A DNA stretch of 64,000 nt. Source: Cellulomonas palmilytica. GTDB lineage: Bacteria > Actinomycetota > Actinomycetes > Actinomycetales > Cellulomonadaceae. This document shows, in pieces, positions 20,399-29,983 of the stretch. Where the stretch lies: the NCBI RefSeq assembly GCF_021590045.1, contig NZ_CP062221.1, positions 2,666,001 through 2,730,000 on the forward strand. Reading direction: 5' to 3'. Position 1 is the first letter of the stretch. Each line of letters opens with the position of its first letter. Below the pieces are notes generated by a model, which saw only the letters and a program-made list of their open reading frames with translations, ran no database searches and was not told the origin of the DNA. The position numbers and the translations under genes are program-made.

Positions 20399-20953
20399 TC
20401 AGTCGACGGTGACGACCGTGTCGACGGCCAGGCCCGGCAGGTGGGCGCGCCCGCCGAGACCCGCGAGCTCCACGAGGAACGACAGCCCGACGACGTCCGC
20501 GCCGCAGGACCGCAGCAGGCCGACCGTCGCGGCGGCGGTGCCGCCCGTCGCGAGCACGTCGTCCACGACGAGCACCCGCGCGCCGGGCGTGATCGTCGCC
20601 GGGTGGATCTCGATCTCGGCCTCGCCGTACTCGAGCGCGTACGTGGCCGACGCGGTCGGCCCGGGCAGCTTGCCGGCCTTGCGGACCGGCACGAGTCCGG
20701 CGCCGAGCGCGGTCGCGACGGGAGCCGCGAGCAGGAAGCCGCGCGCCTCCATCCCCGCGACGAGGTCGACCTCCCCCGCGACCGACGCCATGGCCGTCAC
20801 GACGTCCGCGAACGCCCGGGCGTCGGCGAGCAGCGGGGTGATGTCCCGGAACAGGACCCCCGGCTGCGGATAGTCGGGTACGAGCCGGACGAGCTCGGTG
20901 ACCCGGCGCGCGACGGCGTCGCGTGCCGGGTCACCGGTGACGGTCTCGCTCAT
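20399..20953 (-). CDS. apt: Adenine phosphoribosyltransferase
   Basis: The protein is 184 aa; it converts adenine and PRPP to AMP in purine salvage. The PRPP-binding loop is [14 protein letters not shown], and the family blocks [17 protein letters not shown] and [12 protein letters not shown] are present. The ATG overlaps the secF stop (ATGA), so translation is coupled to secDF. The secDF-apt-relA order is standard in Actinobacteria. Confidence 0.95.
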   Translation of the reverse strand: MSETVTGDPARDAVARRVTELVRLVPDYPQPGVLFRDITPLLADARAFADVVTAMASVAGEVDLVAGMEARGFLLAAPVATALGAGLVPVRKAGKLPGPTASATYALEYGEAEIEIHPATITPGARVLVVDDVLATGGTAAATVGLLRSCGADVVGLSFLVELAGLGGRAHLPGLAVDTVVTVD

Positions 20954-22044
20954 CGGGCGGGCTTGCGCCGCTTCGGCTGGGCGGCCTGGCCCTGGTGCGC
21001 ACCCGGACGCAGCTGGCCGGCGGCCCGCGCGGCGGACGCGACCGCGACGGCCTCGCCCTCGGCGCCCGGGACGCGCGACGCGAGGACCTTCGCCGTGTGC
21101 GCCTTGATGCGCGGCTCACGCTCGCGCAGGCTCACCTCGAGCGGCGTCGCGAGGAAGATCGACGAGTACGCGCCGACGAGCATGCCGACGAACAGCGCGA
21201 GCGCGATGTCACGCAGCGTGCCGGCACCGAGGACGAACGCACCGACGAACAGGATCGCGGACACCGGCAGGAGCGCCACCACGGACGTGTTGATCGACCG
21301 CACCAGCGTCTGGTTGACCGCCAGGTTGGCCTTCTCGGCGTACGTGAACCGCGTCTGGTCGAGCGTGTCCGCGGTGTTCTCACGCACCTTGTCGAACACG
21401 ACGACCGTGTCGTAGATCGAGTACCCGAGGATCGTCAGGAAGCCGATCACCGTGGCGGGCGTGACCTCCCAGCCGACGCCCGCGTAGAGGCCGACCGTGA
21501 TCACCAGGTCGTGCAGCAGCGCGATGATCGCGGCGAGCGCCATGCGCCAGTTCCGGAAGTACGCGGTCATGACGAGCGAGACGAACACGAGGAACACGAC
21601 GATGCCGCTGACGGCCTTGCTGGACACGTCCGCGCCCCACGTCGGGCCGACGAACTGCGTCGTGATGTCGTCCGCGGAGACGTCGAACGCGCTCTGCAGC
21701 GCCGCCGCGATCTCCTTGAGCTCCTCGTCCGGCAGCTCGGCGACCTGGATGCGCAGCGAGTCGGCGCCGAGGTTGGTCACCTCGGGCGACTCGTTGCCCG
21801 CCACCCCCAGCACCGTGTCGATCGCGAGCTGCTGGTCCCGGTCACCCTCGATGCCCGAGACGACGAACTCCGACCCGCCGCGGAACTCGATGCCCGGGTT
21901 GAGCCCGGGCTTGAACAGCAGGAAGCCCGAGATCAGGACGAGGACCGCCGAGACCACGTAGAAGATCCTGCGGCGGCCGACGATGTCGTACGAACGACGG
22001 CCCGTGTACAGGTCGTTGCCCCACTGGGCGAATCCGGCGGCCAT
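20950..22044 (-). CDS. secF: Protein translocase subunit SecF
   Basis: The protein is 364 aa. SecF pairs with SecD to pull exported proteins through SecYEG using the proton gradient. The N-terminal FAQWGNDLYTGRRSYDIVGRR leads into the first of six membrane helices, and the family signature GIEFRGGSEF follows. The helix bundle has GFLTILGYSIYDTVVVFDKVREN, with the Asp used in proton coupling. The C-terminal tail is basic. The start overlaps the secD stop by one base. Confidence 0.96.
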   Translation of the reverse strand: MAAGFAQWGNDLYTGRRSYDIVGRRRIFYVVSAVLVLISGFLLFKPGLNPGIEFRGGSEFVVSGIEGDRDQQLAIDTVLGVAGNESPEVTNLGADSLRIQVAELPDEELKEIAAALQSAFDVSADDITTQFVGPTWGADVSSKAVSGIVVFLVFVSLVMTAYFRNWRMALAAIIALLHDLVITVGLYAGVGWEVTPATVIGFLTILGYSIYDTVVVFDKVRENTADTLDQTRFTYAEKANLAVNQTLVRSINTSVVALLPVSAILFVGAFVLGAGTLRDIALALFVGMLVGAYSSIFLATPLEVSLREREPRIKAHTAKVLASRVPGAEGEAVAVASAARAAGQLRPGAHQGQAAQPKRRKPAR

Positions 22045-24086
22045 CAGCGCTCGCTCCCCTCGGCCGGCGAGTCGCCGGTCGCGTCGTCGATCGGTGCGTC
22101 GGCGGCGTCCTGCGTGGAGCGCTGCTGCGCCGCACGCTGCGCCGCCTTGCGCTGCGCGATCGTCAGTCCGTCGCCGCGCCCGCCGACGCCGGACGCCACC
22201 GGCGTCCGGACCTCGGCGGCCACGGGCGCCTCGCCGGGCTCGGTGTCCTCGCGACGGCCCATCGCGACCTTGCCGCGACCGACGTAGCGCGTGCCCGGGA
22301 CACCGAGGCGCCGCGGGTCGAGACCGGAGGCCGGGTGGCCCTCGTTGAAGAACCGGGTCTTCGCGAGCAGCTCCATCATCGGGTGCGTGAACAGGAACAC
22401 CACGATGACGTCGATGACCGTGGTCAGACCCAGCGTGAACGCGAAACCGCGCACACCGCCGACCGCGAGGAAGTACAGGACGATCGCCGCGATGAGGTTG
22501 ACCGCGTCGGACGCCAGGATCGTGCGGCGGGCCCGCGCCCAGCCGCGCTCGACCGCGGCGCCGAGCGTGCGGCCCTCACGCAGCTCGTCACGGATGCGCT
22601 CGAAGTAGACGATGAACGAGTCCGCCGTGATACCGATCGCCACGATCAGACCCGCGACGCCCGGCAGCGACAGGCGGTAGCCCTGCGTCCAGGAGAGCAT
22701 CGCGATCACGCCGAACGTGAGCGTCGCGGCGATGAGCAGCGACGCGACCGTCAGCAGCCCGAGCGCGCGGTACTGGATCAGCGAGTACAGGACGACCAGC
22801 AGCAGACCGATGACGCCCGCGAGCAGACCCTTCTGGAGCTGCTCGGTGCCGAGCGTCGCGGAGATCTGCTGCTCCGACTGCACCTCGAAGTTCAGCGGCA
22901 GCGAACCGAAGTTCAGCCGGTTCGCGAGCGACGCCGCGGTCGTCTGGTTGAAGCTGCCCGAGATCTGCGCCTTGCCGTTCGGGATCGTCTCGTCGACGCT
23001 CGGCGCCGAGATCACGAGCCCGTCGAGGACCATCGCGAACTGGTTCAGCGGGGTCGAGAGCGACGCGAGCCTGGTCGTGACGTCCGCGAACTGCTTCCCA
23101 CCCGTCGACGTGAACTCCATGTTGACGATCCAACGGCTGCCGATCGCACCGTTCGCGAGGGTCTCGAGGCCGGAGCCGGCGGACGAGATCTCGGAGCCGT
23201 CGATCTCGACCGGGCCGAGGATGTACTTGAGCATCGAGGCGTTGCCCTCGGAGTCGACGCCGCACGTGACGAACGCCTTGTCCGGGTCACCCGAGATGCC
23301 GCCGGCGAGGCTCGCCGGGTCGGTGCAGTCGAGCGCGTCGTACTGCGCCTGGATCTCGTCCGTGATCCAGTACGCCGCGTCGCTGGCGGAGCTCGGCTCG
23401 CTCGGGGCCGTCGCGGCCGGCGTGGGCTCCTCGGTCGCGTCCTGCGTCGGCTCCGCGGTGGCGTCCTGCGTCGGCTCGGCCGTCGCGGCGACCGCGGGCG
23501 CGCTCTCGTCGTCCGTCGCGTCGGCGGTCGTGTCGGTCGACGACGTGGGGGCGGGCTCGACCGTCGCGTCGGCGGACGTCGGCTCGGCGGTCGGCTCCTC
23601 CTCGGCCTCACCCGTCGGCTCGGCGTCGGGGTCCGTGCTGGGGTCCGCGCTCGGGTCGACGCTCGGCTCGGTGGTCGGCTGCGCGGGGACCGCGACCTCC
23701 TCGACCAGCACCGGCCGGAACTCCATGTGCGACGACCGGCTGACCGCCGCGATGGTCTCCTCGGACGCCTTGCCGGGGATCGCGACGACGATGTTGTTGC
23801 CGCCCTGGCTGGAGATCTCCGCCTCGGCGACGCCGGACCCGTCGACCCGCTGCCTGATGACGTTGATCGCCTGGGTGATGTCCTCCGACGTCGGCTCACG
23901 GCCGTCGGTGGTCACCGGGGTCAGGATGATCTGCGTCCCGCCCTCGAGGTCGAGGGCGAGCTTGGGCGTCCAGGTCGCGTCGGACGTCTTCGTACCGATG
24001 AAGACCGCGATGAACGGCAGGAGCACGATGACCACAAGGGTGATCAGCGTGCGGACCGGCCGGCGGCGGCGTGTGGGTGGGGCCAA
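22044..24086 (-). CDS. secD: Protein translocase subunit SecD with a large low-complexity insertion
   Basis: The protein is 680 aa, longer than many SecD proteins. The N-terminal helix (TLITLVVIVLLPFIAVFIG) is followed by the P1 region (KLALDLEGGTQIILTP, VIRQRVDGSGVAEAEI). Residues about 133-235 are a Thr/Pro/Ala/Glu/Asp-rich segment with two AEPTQDAT repeats, inserted in the extracytoplasmic domain. The membrane core is intact (YSLIQYRALGLLTVASLLIA, GIAITADSFIVYFERIRDE-like block). The tail carries an Arg/Ala/Gln-rich extension (AQRKAAQRAAQQRST). It lies 84 bp downstream of yajC. Confidence 0.95.
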   Translation of the reverse strand: MAPPTRRRRPVRTLITLVVIVLLPFIAVFIGTKTSDATWTPKLALDLEGGTQIILTPVTTDGREPTSEDITQAINVIRQRVDGSGVAEAEISSQGGNNIVVAIPGKASEETIAAVSRSSHMEFRPVLVEEVAVPAQPTTEPSVDPSADPSTDPDAEPTGEAEEEPTAEPTSADATVEPAPTSSTDTTADATDDESAPAVAATAEPTQDATAEPTQDATEEPTPAATAPSEPSSASDAAYWITDEIQAQYDALDCTDPASLAGGISGDPDKAFVTCGVDSEGNASMLKYILGPVEIDGSEISSAGSGLETLANGAIGSRWIVNMEFTSTGGKQFADVTTRLASLSTPLNQFAMVLDGLVISAPSVDETIPNGKAQISGSFNQTTAASLANRLNFGSLPLNFEVQSEQQISATLGTEQLQKGLLAGVIGLLLVVLYSLIQYRALGLLTVASLLIAATLTFGVIAMLSWTQGYRLSLPGVAGLIVAIGITADSFIVYFERIRDELREGRTLGAAVERGWARARRTILASDAVNLIAAIVLYFLAVGGVRGFAFTLGLTTVIDVIVVFLFTHPMMELLAKTRFFNEGHPASGLDPRRLGVPGTRYVGRGKVAMGRREDTEPGEAPVAAEVRTPVASGVGGRGDGLTIAQRKAAQRAAQQRSTQDAADAPIDDATGDSPAEGSER
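23385..23685 (-). repeat. Low-complexity Thr/Pro/Asp/Glu coding insertion in secD
   Basis: This stretch encodes the roughly 100-residue extracytoplasmic insertion, with imperfect unit repeats (DPSADPSTDPDAEPT and AEPTQDATAEPTQDAT). The neighbouring SecD sequence on each side is ordinary and conserved. Confidence 0.7.
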
Positions 24087-24170
24087 CGGAGTTCTTCTCT
24101 CGTGCGCGCACCGGTCGCGCGTGCGACCGGTGGGGACTGGGTCCGACGAACCGTTCGTCGGACCGCGGGA

Positions 24171-24626
24171 CTACTTCCGGTCGGTGTCGTCGTCGCCCCG
24201 GGTGGGCGGCAGCGACGACAGGTCGTCGGGCACGTCGATCGGCTCGTCGTCGAGCTGGTCGGCGGGCTCGTCGTCCTCGGTGCCGTCCTCGTCGGACGGC
24301 TGGTCGTCGGCGACGGGCGCCTCGACCTTCTTGGCGATCGCGGCGCGGACCCACCGGGTGCGGCTGCCCGGCGCCGACTCGAGCGTGATCGTGTCGTCGT
24401 CCACGTCGACGACGACACCGATCATCCCGGAGGCGGTCATGACCTCGTCCCCGGGCTGGAGGGTGCTGCGGAACTCCTGCTGCGCGCGCTGCTGCTTGCG
24501 GCTCTTGCGCGACATGAACCAGAACGCGGCGACCGCGAGGATGAGGATCAGGTACATCGAGTAGCCGCCGCCACCGGTGGTGGCGGCCGCGGTGTCGGCC
24601 GCGGGCGCGGCGCTGAGCAGAGTCAC
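24171..24626 (-). CDS. yajC: Preprotein translocase subunit YajC
   Basis: The protein is 151 aa. A single membrane helix (YSMYLILILAVAAFWFMSRKSRKQQ) is followed by the YajC domain (STLQPGDEVMTASGMIGVVVDV). The last 50 residues are a strongly acidic tail (SDEDGTEDDEPADQLDDEP), which is longer than in E. coli. YajC associates with SecDF. The start is GTG at 24626. It heads the yajC-secD-secF-apt unit, with a recognisable promoter upstream. Confidence 0.93.
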   Translation of the reverse strand: MTLLSAAPAADTAAATTGGGGYSMYLILILAVAAFWFMSRKSRKQQRAQQEFRSTLQPGDEVMTASGMIGVVVDVDDDTITLESAPGSRTRWVRAAIAKKVEAPVADDQPSDEDGTEDDEPADQLDDEPIDVPDDLSSLPPTRGDDDTDRK

Positions 24627-24659
24627 AACAGGGTCCTCACGTTCGATCGTGTCCGGGGC

Positions 24660-24688
24660 AGTCTAGGCGCAGGCGCCCAGCGCTCCAA
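24660..24688 (-). promoter_or_regulatory. Promoter of the yajC-secD-secF-apt operon
   Basis: The -35 TTGGAG (24688-24683) and -10 TAGACT (24665-24660) are separated by 17 bp. Predicted initiation is about 27 nt upstream of the yajC GTG. Confidence 0.6.
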
Positions 24689-24711
24689 CGCACGTCCAGG
24701 TGCGAGGGGTT

Positions 24712-24748
24712 CCCGCACCGCGGGGAGCCTCTCACACGCAGCCGTGTG
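24712..24748 (-). terminator. Possible terminator after ruvB (two small hairpins)
   Basis: Two adjacent inverted repeats, CACACG/CGTGTG (24733-24748) and CCCGC/GCGGG (24712-24724), lie 40-75 bp past the ruvB stop. The stems are short, so this is tentative. Confidence 0.35.
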
Positions 24749-24788
24749 CCGGGTCCGGCCGGGACGAACTGCCCAGGAGGACCGCCGG

Positions 24789-25856
24789 TCAGGCGAACAG
24801 GGTCCCCGGGTCCTGCGGCGGTGCGAGCCCCAGGTGGGACCAGGCGGACGGCAGCGCCACCCGACCGCGTGGCGTGCGTCCGACGAGCCCCTCGCGCACC
24901 AGGAAGGGCTCGGCGACCGTCTCCACGGTCTCGGGCTCCTCGCCCACGGCGACCGCGAGCGTCGTGAGGCCGACCGGCCCGCCGCCGAACCGCAGGCACA
25001 GCGCCTCGAGCACCGACCGGTCGAGGCGATCGAGGCCGCGCTCGTCGACCTCGTACACCTCCAGCGCGGCGCGCGCCGCGGCGAGGCTCAGGGTGCCGTC
25101 GCCGCGCACCTCGGCCCAGTCCCGCACGCGCCGCAGGAGGCGGTTCGCGATGCGGGGCGTGCCGCGCGAGCGCGACGCGATCTCCCGCGCCGCGGCACCC
25201 GCGAGCCGCACACCGAGCAGCCCGGCCGAGCGCAGCAGCACCTGCTCGAGCTCGTCGGCGTCGTAGAAGTCCAGGTGGCCCGTGAAGCCGAAGCGGTCGC
25301 GCAGCGGCGCCGGCAGCAGGCCGGCGCGCGTGGTGGCGCCGACCACGGTGAACGGCGGGAGCGACAGCGGGATCGCGGACGCCCCCGCGCCCTTGCCGAC
25401 CACGACGTCGACGCGGAAGTCCTCCATCGCCACGTACAGCAGCTCCTCGGCGGGGCGCGCGATGCGGTGGATCTCGTCGAGGAACAGCACCTCGCCCTCC
25501 TCGAGCGAGGAGAGCACGGCCGCGAGGTCGCCCGCGTGCTGGATCGCCGGACCGCTCGTCACCCGCAGGGACGTGCCGAGCTCGGCCGCGATGATCATCG
25601 CGAGCGTCGTCTTGCCCAGTCCGGGCGGGCCGGACAGCAGCACGTGGTCGGGCGCCCGCCCACGGGCGCGCGCGGCATCCAGGACCACCGAGAGCTGCTC
25701 GCGCACCACCCGCTGTCCGACGAACTCCGCGAGCCGCCGCGGGCGCAGCGCCGCCTCGGCGGCGCGCTCCAGGTCGTCCGCGCCTGCGTGCACGAGCGAC
25801 TCCGCGGGGAAGCGCTCGGTCACGAGCTCGGAGAGCTCGTCGTCGCGGTCAGCCAC
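24789..25856 (-). CDS. ruvB: Holliday junction branch-migration ATPase RuvB
   Basis: The protein is 355 aa, AAA+ motor of the RuvABC resolvasome. [11 protein letters not shown] opens the core, Walker A is [12 protein letters not shown], Walker B is VLFLDEIHR, and sensor I is [10 protein letters not shown]. The C-terminal winged helix has [17 protein letters not shown]. It starts at GTG 25856, inside the end of ruvA (8-bp overlap). It ends with a 162-bp gap before yajC. Confidence 0.97.
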   Translation of the reverse strand: MADRDDELSELVTERFPAESLVHAGADDLERAAEAALRPRRLAEFVGQRVVREQLSVVLDAARARGRAPDHVLLSGPPGLGKTTLAMIIAAELGTSLRVTSGPAIQHAGDLAAVLSSLEEGEVLFLDEIHRIARPAEELLYVAMEDFRVDVVVGKGAGASAIPLSLPPFTVVGATTRAGLLPAPLRDRFGFTGHLDFYDADELEQVLLRSAGLLGVRLAGAAAREIASRSRGTPRIANRLLRRVRDWAEVRGDGTLSLAAARAALEVYEVDERGLDRLDRSVLEALCLRFGGGPVGLTTLAVAVGEEPETVETVAEPFLVREGLVGRTPRGRVALPSAWSHLGLAPPQDPGTLFA

Positions 25857-26472
25857 GCCCGCCGCCCAGGCTCCGCAGCGCCGCGCGCAGCACGCCCGGC
25901 ACCTCGTCGGCCCGCAGCGGGCCCTCGACGTCCTCGAGAACGGTGGCGACGGCCTGCTCGGCGACCTTCACGTTCCACCCGAGGCCGACGAGCGCGTCGA
26001 CGACCTGCTGGCGCCGGTCGTCCGCCGCGGGCGGCACGGCGGGCGCCTCGCCCGCCGCCGTGACCGGGGCCGGGGCGCCGAGGCGGTCCTTGAGCTCGAG
26101 CACGATGCGCTGGGCGCCCTTGCGGCCGATGCCCGGCACGCGCTCGAGCGCCTTGAGGTCCTCGTCGGCGACCGCGCGGCGCAGCCCGTCCGGCGTGTGC
26201 ACCGCGAGCATCGCCAGGGCGAGGCGCGGGCCGACGCCGCTGACCGTCTGCACGGTCTCGAAGACCTCGCGCTCGTCGTCGTCCACGAAGCCGAACAGCG
26301 TGAGCGAGTCCTCGCGCACGACGAGCGAGGTGTGCAGCGTCGACTCCTGGCCCACCCGCAGCTGCGCGAGCGTCGCGGGCGTCGCCTGCACGAGCATCCC
26401 GACGCCTCCGACCTCGACCACCGCCGAGTCCAGCCGCACCGCGAGCACCATCCCGCGCACCGAGGCGATCAC
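25849..26472 (-). CDS. ruvA: Holliday junction-binding protein RuvA
   Basis: The protein is 207 aa. The N-terminal OB-fold ([20 protein letters not shown]) is followed by two helix-hairpin-helix motifs ([16 protein letters not shown] and [19 protein letters not shown]), then a flexible Ala/Pro linker, then domain III that contacts RuvB ([19 protein letters not shown]). The GTG start follows GGAGGG. A LexA-type box 72 nt upstream suggests that ruvAB has its own damage-inducible promoter downstream of ruvC. Confidence 0.96.
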   Translation of the reverse strand: MIASVRGMVLAVRLDSAVVEVGGVGMLVQATPATLAQLRVGQESTLHTSLVVREDSLTLFGFVDDDEREVFETVQTVSGVGPRLALAMLAVHTPDGLRRAVADEDLKALERVPGIGRKGAQRIVLELKDRLGAPAPVTAAGEAPAVPPAADDRRQQVVDALVGLGWNVKVAEQAVATVLEDVEGPLRADEVPGVLRAALRSLGGGRG

Positions 26473-26543
26473 GCGCCCTCCCTCGTCGTCACGGCCGTCC
26501 GCTGCTCGTCGGGACGACCTGCCCGGGCCACTCTCCCACAGGG

Positions 26544-26559
26544 GCGAACATCTGTACGA
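26544..26559. promoter_or_regulatory. LexA (SOS) box between ruvC and ruvA
   Basis: On the minus strand the sequence is TCGTACAGATGTTCGC, matching TCGAAC-N4-GTTCGA at 10 of 12 positions. It sits 9 nt past the ruvC stop codon and about 72 nt before the ruvA start. Confidence 0.65.
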
Positions 26560-26568
26560 ACGACACGC

Positions 26569-27129
26569 TCAGCGTCGCGCGGCCTGCTCCGCCGCGGCCC
26601 ACGCCCGCTGCGCCGGCGTCAGGGCGGAACCCGGCCGCTGCGGGGCGCCGAGCACACCCGCCGGTCGCCACAGGTGGCAGATCGCGAGGGCCAGCGCGTC
26701 CGCCGCGTCCGCCGGTCGAGGCACCTCGTCGAGACGCAGCAGCCGCGCGACCATCGTCTGCACCTGCGGCTTGTCGGCGCGACCGCTCCCGGTCACCGCG
26801 GCCTTGACCTCGGACGGCGTGTGGAGCGCGACGGGGATGCGGCGCCGCGCGGCCGCCACCATCGCGAGGCCCGCGACCTGCGCGGTCCCCATGACCGTGC
26901 GCACGTTGTGCTGCGCGAACACGCGCTCGACCGCGACCGTGTCGGGCGCGTGCTCCTCGAGCCACTCCTCGATCCGCCGCTCGATGACGAGCAGCCGCTG
27001 GTCGACGTCGAGCGTCGGGACGGACGTCGCGACGCCGACCGCGACGAGCTGCACGCGGCGTCCCGGCAGGCCGTCGACCACGCCGAGGCCGCACCGCGTC
27101 AGGCCGGGGTCGACACCGAGGACTCGCAC
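26569..27129 (-). CDS. ruvC: Crossover junction endodeoxyribonuclease RuvC
   Basis: The protein is 186 aa from GTG 27129. The four acidic residues of the RNase H-like active site are present: [18 protein letters not shown], and [11 protein letters not shown] with the last two Asp. RuvC cleaves Holliday junctions symmetrically. GTG 27129 is preferred because [14 protein letters not shown] is the usual RuvC N-terminus and length; GTG at 27168 would add 13 residues without similarity. It is downstream of yebC, separated by a strong hairpin. Confidence 0.94.
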   Translation of the reverse strand: MRVLGVDPGLTRCGLGVVDGLPGRRVQLVAVGVATSVPTLDVDQRLLVIERRIEEWLEEHAPDTVAVERVFAQHNVRTVMGTAQVAGLAMVAAARRRIPVALHTPSEVKAAVTGSGRADKPQVQTMVARLLRLDEVPRPADAADALALAICHLWRPAGVLGAPQRPGSALTPAQRAWAAAEQAARR

Positions 27130-27207
27130 GTCCGCATCGTCGCACCCCGCCGCCCGCGAACCGGGCACCGCGCCGCCGCGAGTCGGTCACCGCGGCCCGG
27201 ACACGCG

Positions 27208-27243
27208 CGAGGGGCGCGCCACCGGCAGGTCGCGCGCCCCTCG
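27208..27243 (-). terminator. Hairpin terminator downstream of yebC
   Basis: There is a 12-bp perfect inverted repeat: 27208-27219 (core GAGGGGCGCGC) pairs with 27232-27243, with a 12-nt loop. It begins 14 bp past the yebC stop, so ruvC may have a separate transcription start. Confidence 0.7.
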
Positions 27244-27256
27244 TCGAGCGTCGGGC

Positions 27257-28012
27257 TCAGTCGTTCTCGAGCTCCGCCATGACCTCGTCGGAGGCGTCGA
27301 AGTTCGCGTAGACGTTCTGCACGTCGTCGGAGTCCTCGAGCGCGTCGATGAGCCGCAGGATCTTGCGGGCGCCCTCGGCGTCGACCTCGATCTGCGTGGA
27401 CGGCCACCACACGACGTCCGCGGAGTCGTAGTCGATGCCCGCCTCCTGCAGCGCGGTGCGCACGGGCACGAGGTCGGTCGCCTCGCTCAGCACCTCGAAC
27501 GACTCGCCGAGGTCGTTGACCTCCTCGCCGCCCGCCTCGAGGACGGCCTCCATGACCGCCTCCTCGTCGGTGCCCTCCTGGGGCACGATGACGACGCCCT
27601 TGCGGCTGAAGATGTACGCGACGGAGCCCGGGTCGGCCATCTGGCCGCCGTTGCGCGTGAACGCCACGCGGACGTCGGACGCAGCGCGGTTGCGGTTGTC
27701 GGTGAGGCACTCGACGAGCACCGCGACGCCGCCGGGGCCGTAGCCCTCGTACATGATCGTCTGGTAGTCCGCGCCGCCGGCCTCCTGGCCCGAGCCGCGC
27801 TTGACCGCCCGGTCGATGTTGTCGTTGGGGACGGACGACTTCTTGGCCTTCTGGATGGCGTCGAACAGCGTGGGGTTGCCCGCAGGGTCACCACCGCCCG
27901 TCCGGGCGGCCACCTCGATGTTCTTGATGAGCTTCGCGAAGAGCTTGCCGCGCTTCGCGTCGATCACGGCCTTCTTGTGCTTGGTGGTGGCCCACTTGGA
28001 GTGACCCGACAT
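27257..28012 (-). CDS. YebC/PmpR-family protein
   Basis: The protein is 251 aa. The signature N-terminus is [19 protein letters not shown], followed by [21 protein letters not shown] and [19 protein letters not shown]. Recent family knowledge links YebC to translation of polyproline stretches as well as transcription control. Its position between pdxT and ruvC is conserved in Actinobacteria. pdxT ends 7 bp upstream. Confidence 0.95.
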   Translation of the reverse strand: MSGHSKWATTKHKKAVIDAKRGKLFAKLIKNIEVAARTGGGDPAGNPTLFDAIQKAKKSSVPNDNIDRAVKRGSGQEAGGADYQTIMYEGYGPGGVAVLVECLTDNRNRAASDVRVAFTRNGGQMADPGSVAYIFSRKGVVIVPQEGTDEEAVMEAVLEAGGEEVNDLGESFEVLSEATDLVPVRTALQEAGIDYDSADVVWWPSTQIEVDAEGARKILRLIDALEDSDDVQNVYANFDASDEVMAELEND

Positions 28013-28019
28013 GCGCTCG

Positions 28020-28625
28020 TTACCCCTGGGTGTCGCGGACGATCTGGACGAAGAGACGGTGCACCCGGGTGTCGCCGGTCACCTCGGGATGGAAGGAGGT
28101 CACCAGCAGCGGTCCCTGGCGGACCGCGACGATCCTACCGGCGGCCGGGCCGGACTCGACCCGCCCGACCACGGACGCGGCCGGGCCGACCTCCTCCACC
28201 CACGGTGCGCGGATGAACACGGCGTGCAGCGGACCGTCCTCGACGCCCTCGATCGCGAGGTCCGTCTCGAAAGAGTCGACCTGCCGGCCGAACGCGTTGC
28301 GGCGCACGGTGATGTCCACGCCGCCGAGGGTCCGCTGGCCCTCGATGCCGCCCAGCACCCGGTCGGCGAGCAGGATCATGCCCGCGCAGGAGCCGTACGC
28401 GGGCATCCCGGCGTGCAGCCGCGCACGCACCGGCTCGAACAGGTCGAACGCGCGCAGCAGCTTGTCGATCGTCGTCGACTCGCCGCCGGGGATGACGAGC
28501 GCGTCGACCGCGTCGAGCTCGGACACGCGACGCACGGGGACGGCGCGCGCGCCCTCCGTCTCCAGCGCGTGCGCGTGCTCGCGCACGTCCCCCTGCAGGG
28601 CCAGGACACCGACGGTGACAGTCAC
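28020..28625 (-). CDS. pdxT: Pyridoxal 5'-phosphate synthase glutaminase subunit PdxT
   Basis: The protein is 201 aa. This class I glutaminase supplies ammonia to PdxS for pyridoxal phosphate synthesis. The substrate loop is IPGGESTT, the nucleophile Cys is in YGSCAGMI, and the His-Glu pair is in [13 protein letters not shown] at 28625 gives the standard N-terminus [17 protein letters not shown]. It is separated from pdxS by a Nudix gene and an aminotransferase gene on the same strand. Confidence 0.95.
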   Translation of the reverse strand: MTVTVGVLALQGDVREHAHALETEGARAVPVRRVSELDAVDALVIPGGESTTIDKLLRAFDLFEPVRARLHAGMPAYGSCAGMILLADRVLGGIEGQRTLGGVDITVRRNAFGRQVDSFETDLAIEGVEDGPLHAVFIRAPWVEEVGPAASVVGRVESGPAAGRIVAVRQGPLLVTSFHPEVTGDTRVHRLFVQIVRDTQG

Positions 28626-28728
28626 CCGGCGATCCTAGGTCGCCCGCGGCGGTGCTCCACGCGCGCGTTCACGTCCGGCGCCCCGTCCCGACGACGCCGC
28701 CCGGCTCGGGCCACGACGGCCGCGGCGG

Positions 28729-29913
28729 TCACCGGGCGGCGGCCGCGCGCAGCGAGCTCCCGGCGGCCGGTCGGACCTCGTCCGCCAGGCGCGCGAGCCC
28801 TTCGAGCAGCCGGTCGCGCGGCGCGGCGAGGCTGACGCGGACCATGCGGTGCGCGCCCTCCCCGAACGTCGACCCGGGCGCGACCGCCACGTGCCGCCGT
28901 TCGAGCAGTCGCGTCGCGAACGCGTCGGTGTCGGACGTGCCCACGTCGACCATGAGGTAGAACGCGCCGTCCGGCTCGCAGTACCGCAGCCCGCGCGCGG
29001 CGAGCAGCCCGACCGCGGCGTCGCGCCGGTCCCAGTACGACTCGACCGCGTCGTGCACCCACTCCTGCGAGCCCGTCAGGGCGGCGAGCGCGGCGACCTG
29101 CCCGCTGGTCGACGGGCACGCGAGCGTCGCCTCGGCGACGTGCCCGACGAGCTCGACGAGCTCCGGGTCGGGCAGGTGCGCGAGGCCGACGCGCCACCCC
29201 GTCATCGCGTACGTCTTGGACATGGAGTGGAAGACGAGGACGCGCGCGTCGGTGTCGAACGCCGCGGGGCTCACGTGCGGGGTGTCGAACGTGATGGCCT
29301 CGTAGCACTCGTCGGACAGCACCCACAGGTCGTGGCGCCGCGCGAGCTCGACGAGCGCCTCGAGCGTCGCGGCGGGGTACACCGCGCCCGTGGGGTTGTT
29401 GGGCGAGCACACGACGATTGCGCGCGTGCGCGGCGTGATCACCGCCTCGACGTCCTCGACGCGCGGGACGAAGCCCTCGCGTGCGTGCGTCGCGTACGTC
29501 GTGGGCACCAGTCCGCACGCACGCGCGGCCATCGCCCAGTTCGGGAAGGTGGGGTCGGGCAGCAGGACCTCGTCGCCGGGGCCGAGGAGCGCGGTCATGA
29601 CGGTCGTGAGCCCGCTCATCGCGCCGTGCGTGACGACGACCGACGAGGCGTCGGCCCGGGCACCGGACCGGCGCGCGATGCGCTCCGCCGCGGCCTCCCG
29701 CAGCGTCTCGAGGCCCAGGCTCGAGGTGTAGCCGAGCGCACCGTCGCGGGCCGCCCGCGCGACGGCCTCCACGACGTGCGCGGGCGGCCGCGCGTCCGGC
29801 TCGCCGATCTCGAGGTGGATCGCCTCCGGGTCGCGCAGCGCGAGCTCCATGAGGGTCCGGATGCCGCTGCGCGGGATGGCGCGCGCGGGAGACGTCGAGG
29901 ACAGGAAGGGCAT
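28729..29913 (-). CDS. PLP-dependent class I/II aminotransferase
   Basis: The protein is 394 aa, fold type I. The PLP-binding Lys lies in FHSMSKTYAMTGWRVG, with the Asn/Pro substrate block CSPNNPTGAVYP, VLSDECYE, and the C-terminal MVRVSLAAP containing the carboxylate-binding Arg. The substrate cannot be assigned; the sequence looks like an aspartate/valine-pyruvate-type aminotransferase. ATG 29913 (MPFLSSTSPARAIPRSG) is preferred over an upstream ATG because a -10 element lies 6 nt before it. It lies between the two PLP-synthase genes. Confidence 0.88.
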   Translation of the reverse strand: MPFLSSTSPARAIPRSGIRTLMELALRDPEAIHLEIGEPDARPPAHVVEAVARAARDGALGYTSSLGLETLREAAAERIARRSGARADASSVVVTHGAMSGLTTVMTALLGPGDEVLLPDPTFPNWAMAARACGLVPTTYATHAREGFVPRVEDVEAVITPRTRAIVVCSPNNPTGAVYPAATLEALVELARRHDLWVLSDECYEAITFDTPHVSPAAFDTDARVLVFHSMSKTYAMTGWRVGLAHLPDPELVELVGHVAEATLACPSTSGQVAALAALTGSQEWVHDAVESYWDRRDAAVGLLAARGLRYCEPDGAFYLMVDVGTSDTDAFATRLLERRHVAVAPGSTFGEGAHRMVRVSLAAPRDRLLEGLARLADEVRPAAGSSLRAAAAR

Positions 29914-29919
29914 GCACCG

Positions 29920-29925
29920 ACCGTA
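29920..29925 (-). promoter_or_regulatory. -10 element for a probably leaderless aminotransferase transcript
   Basis: TACGGT is followed by 6 nt and the ATG at 29913. No ribosome site lies in between. Confidence 0.4.
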
Positions 29926-29983
29926 GGCCGCCCAGGTCACGCGCAGGTTACCGACCAGTATGGTCGCCACCCGGACGGGCGAC

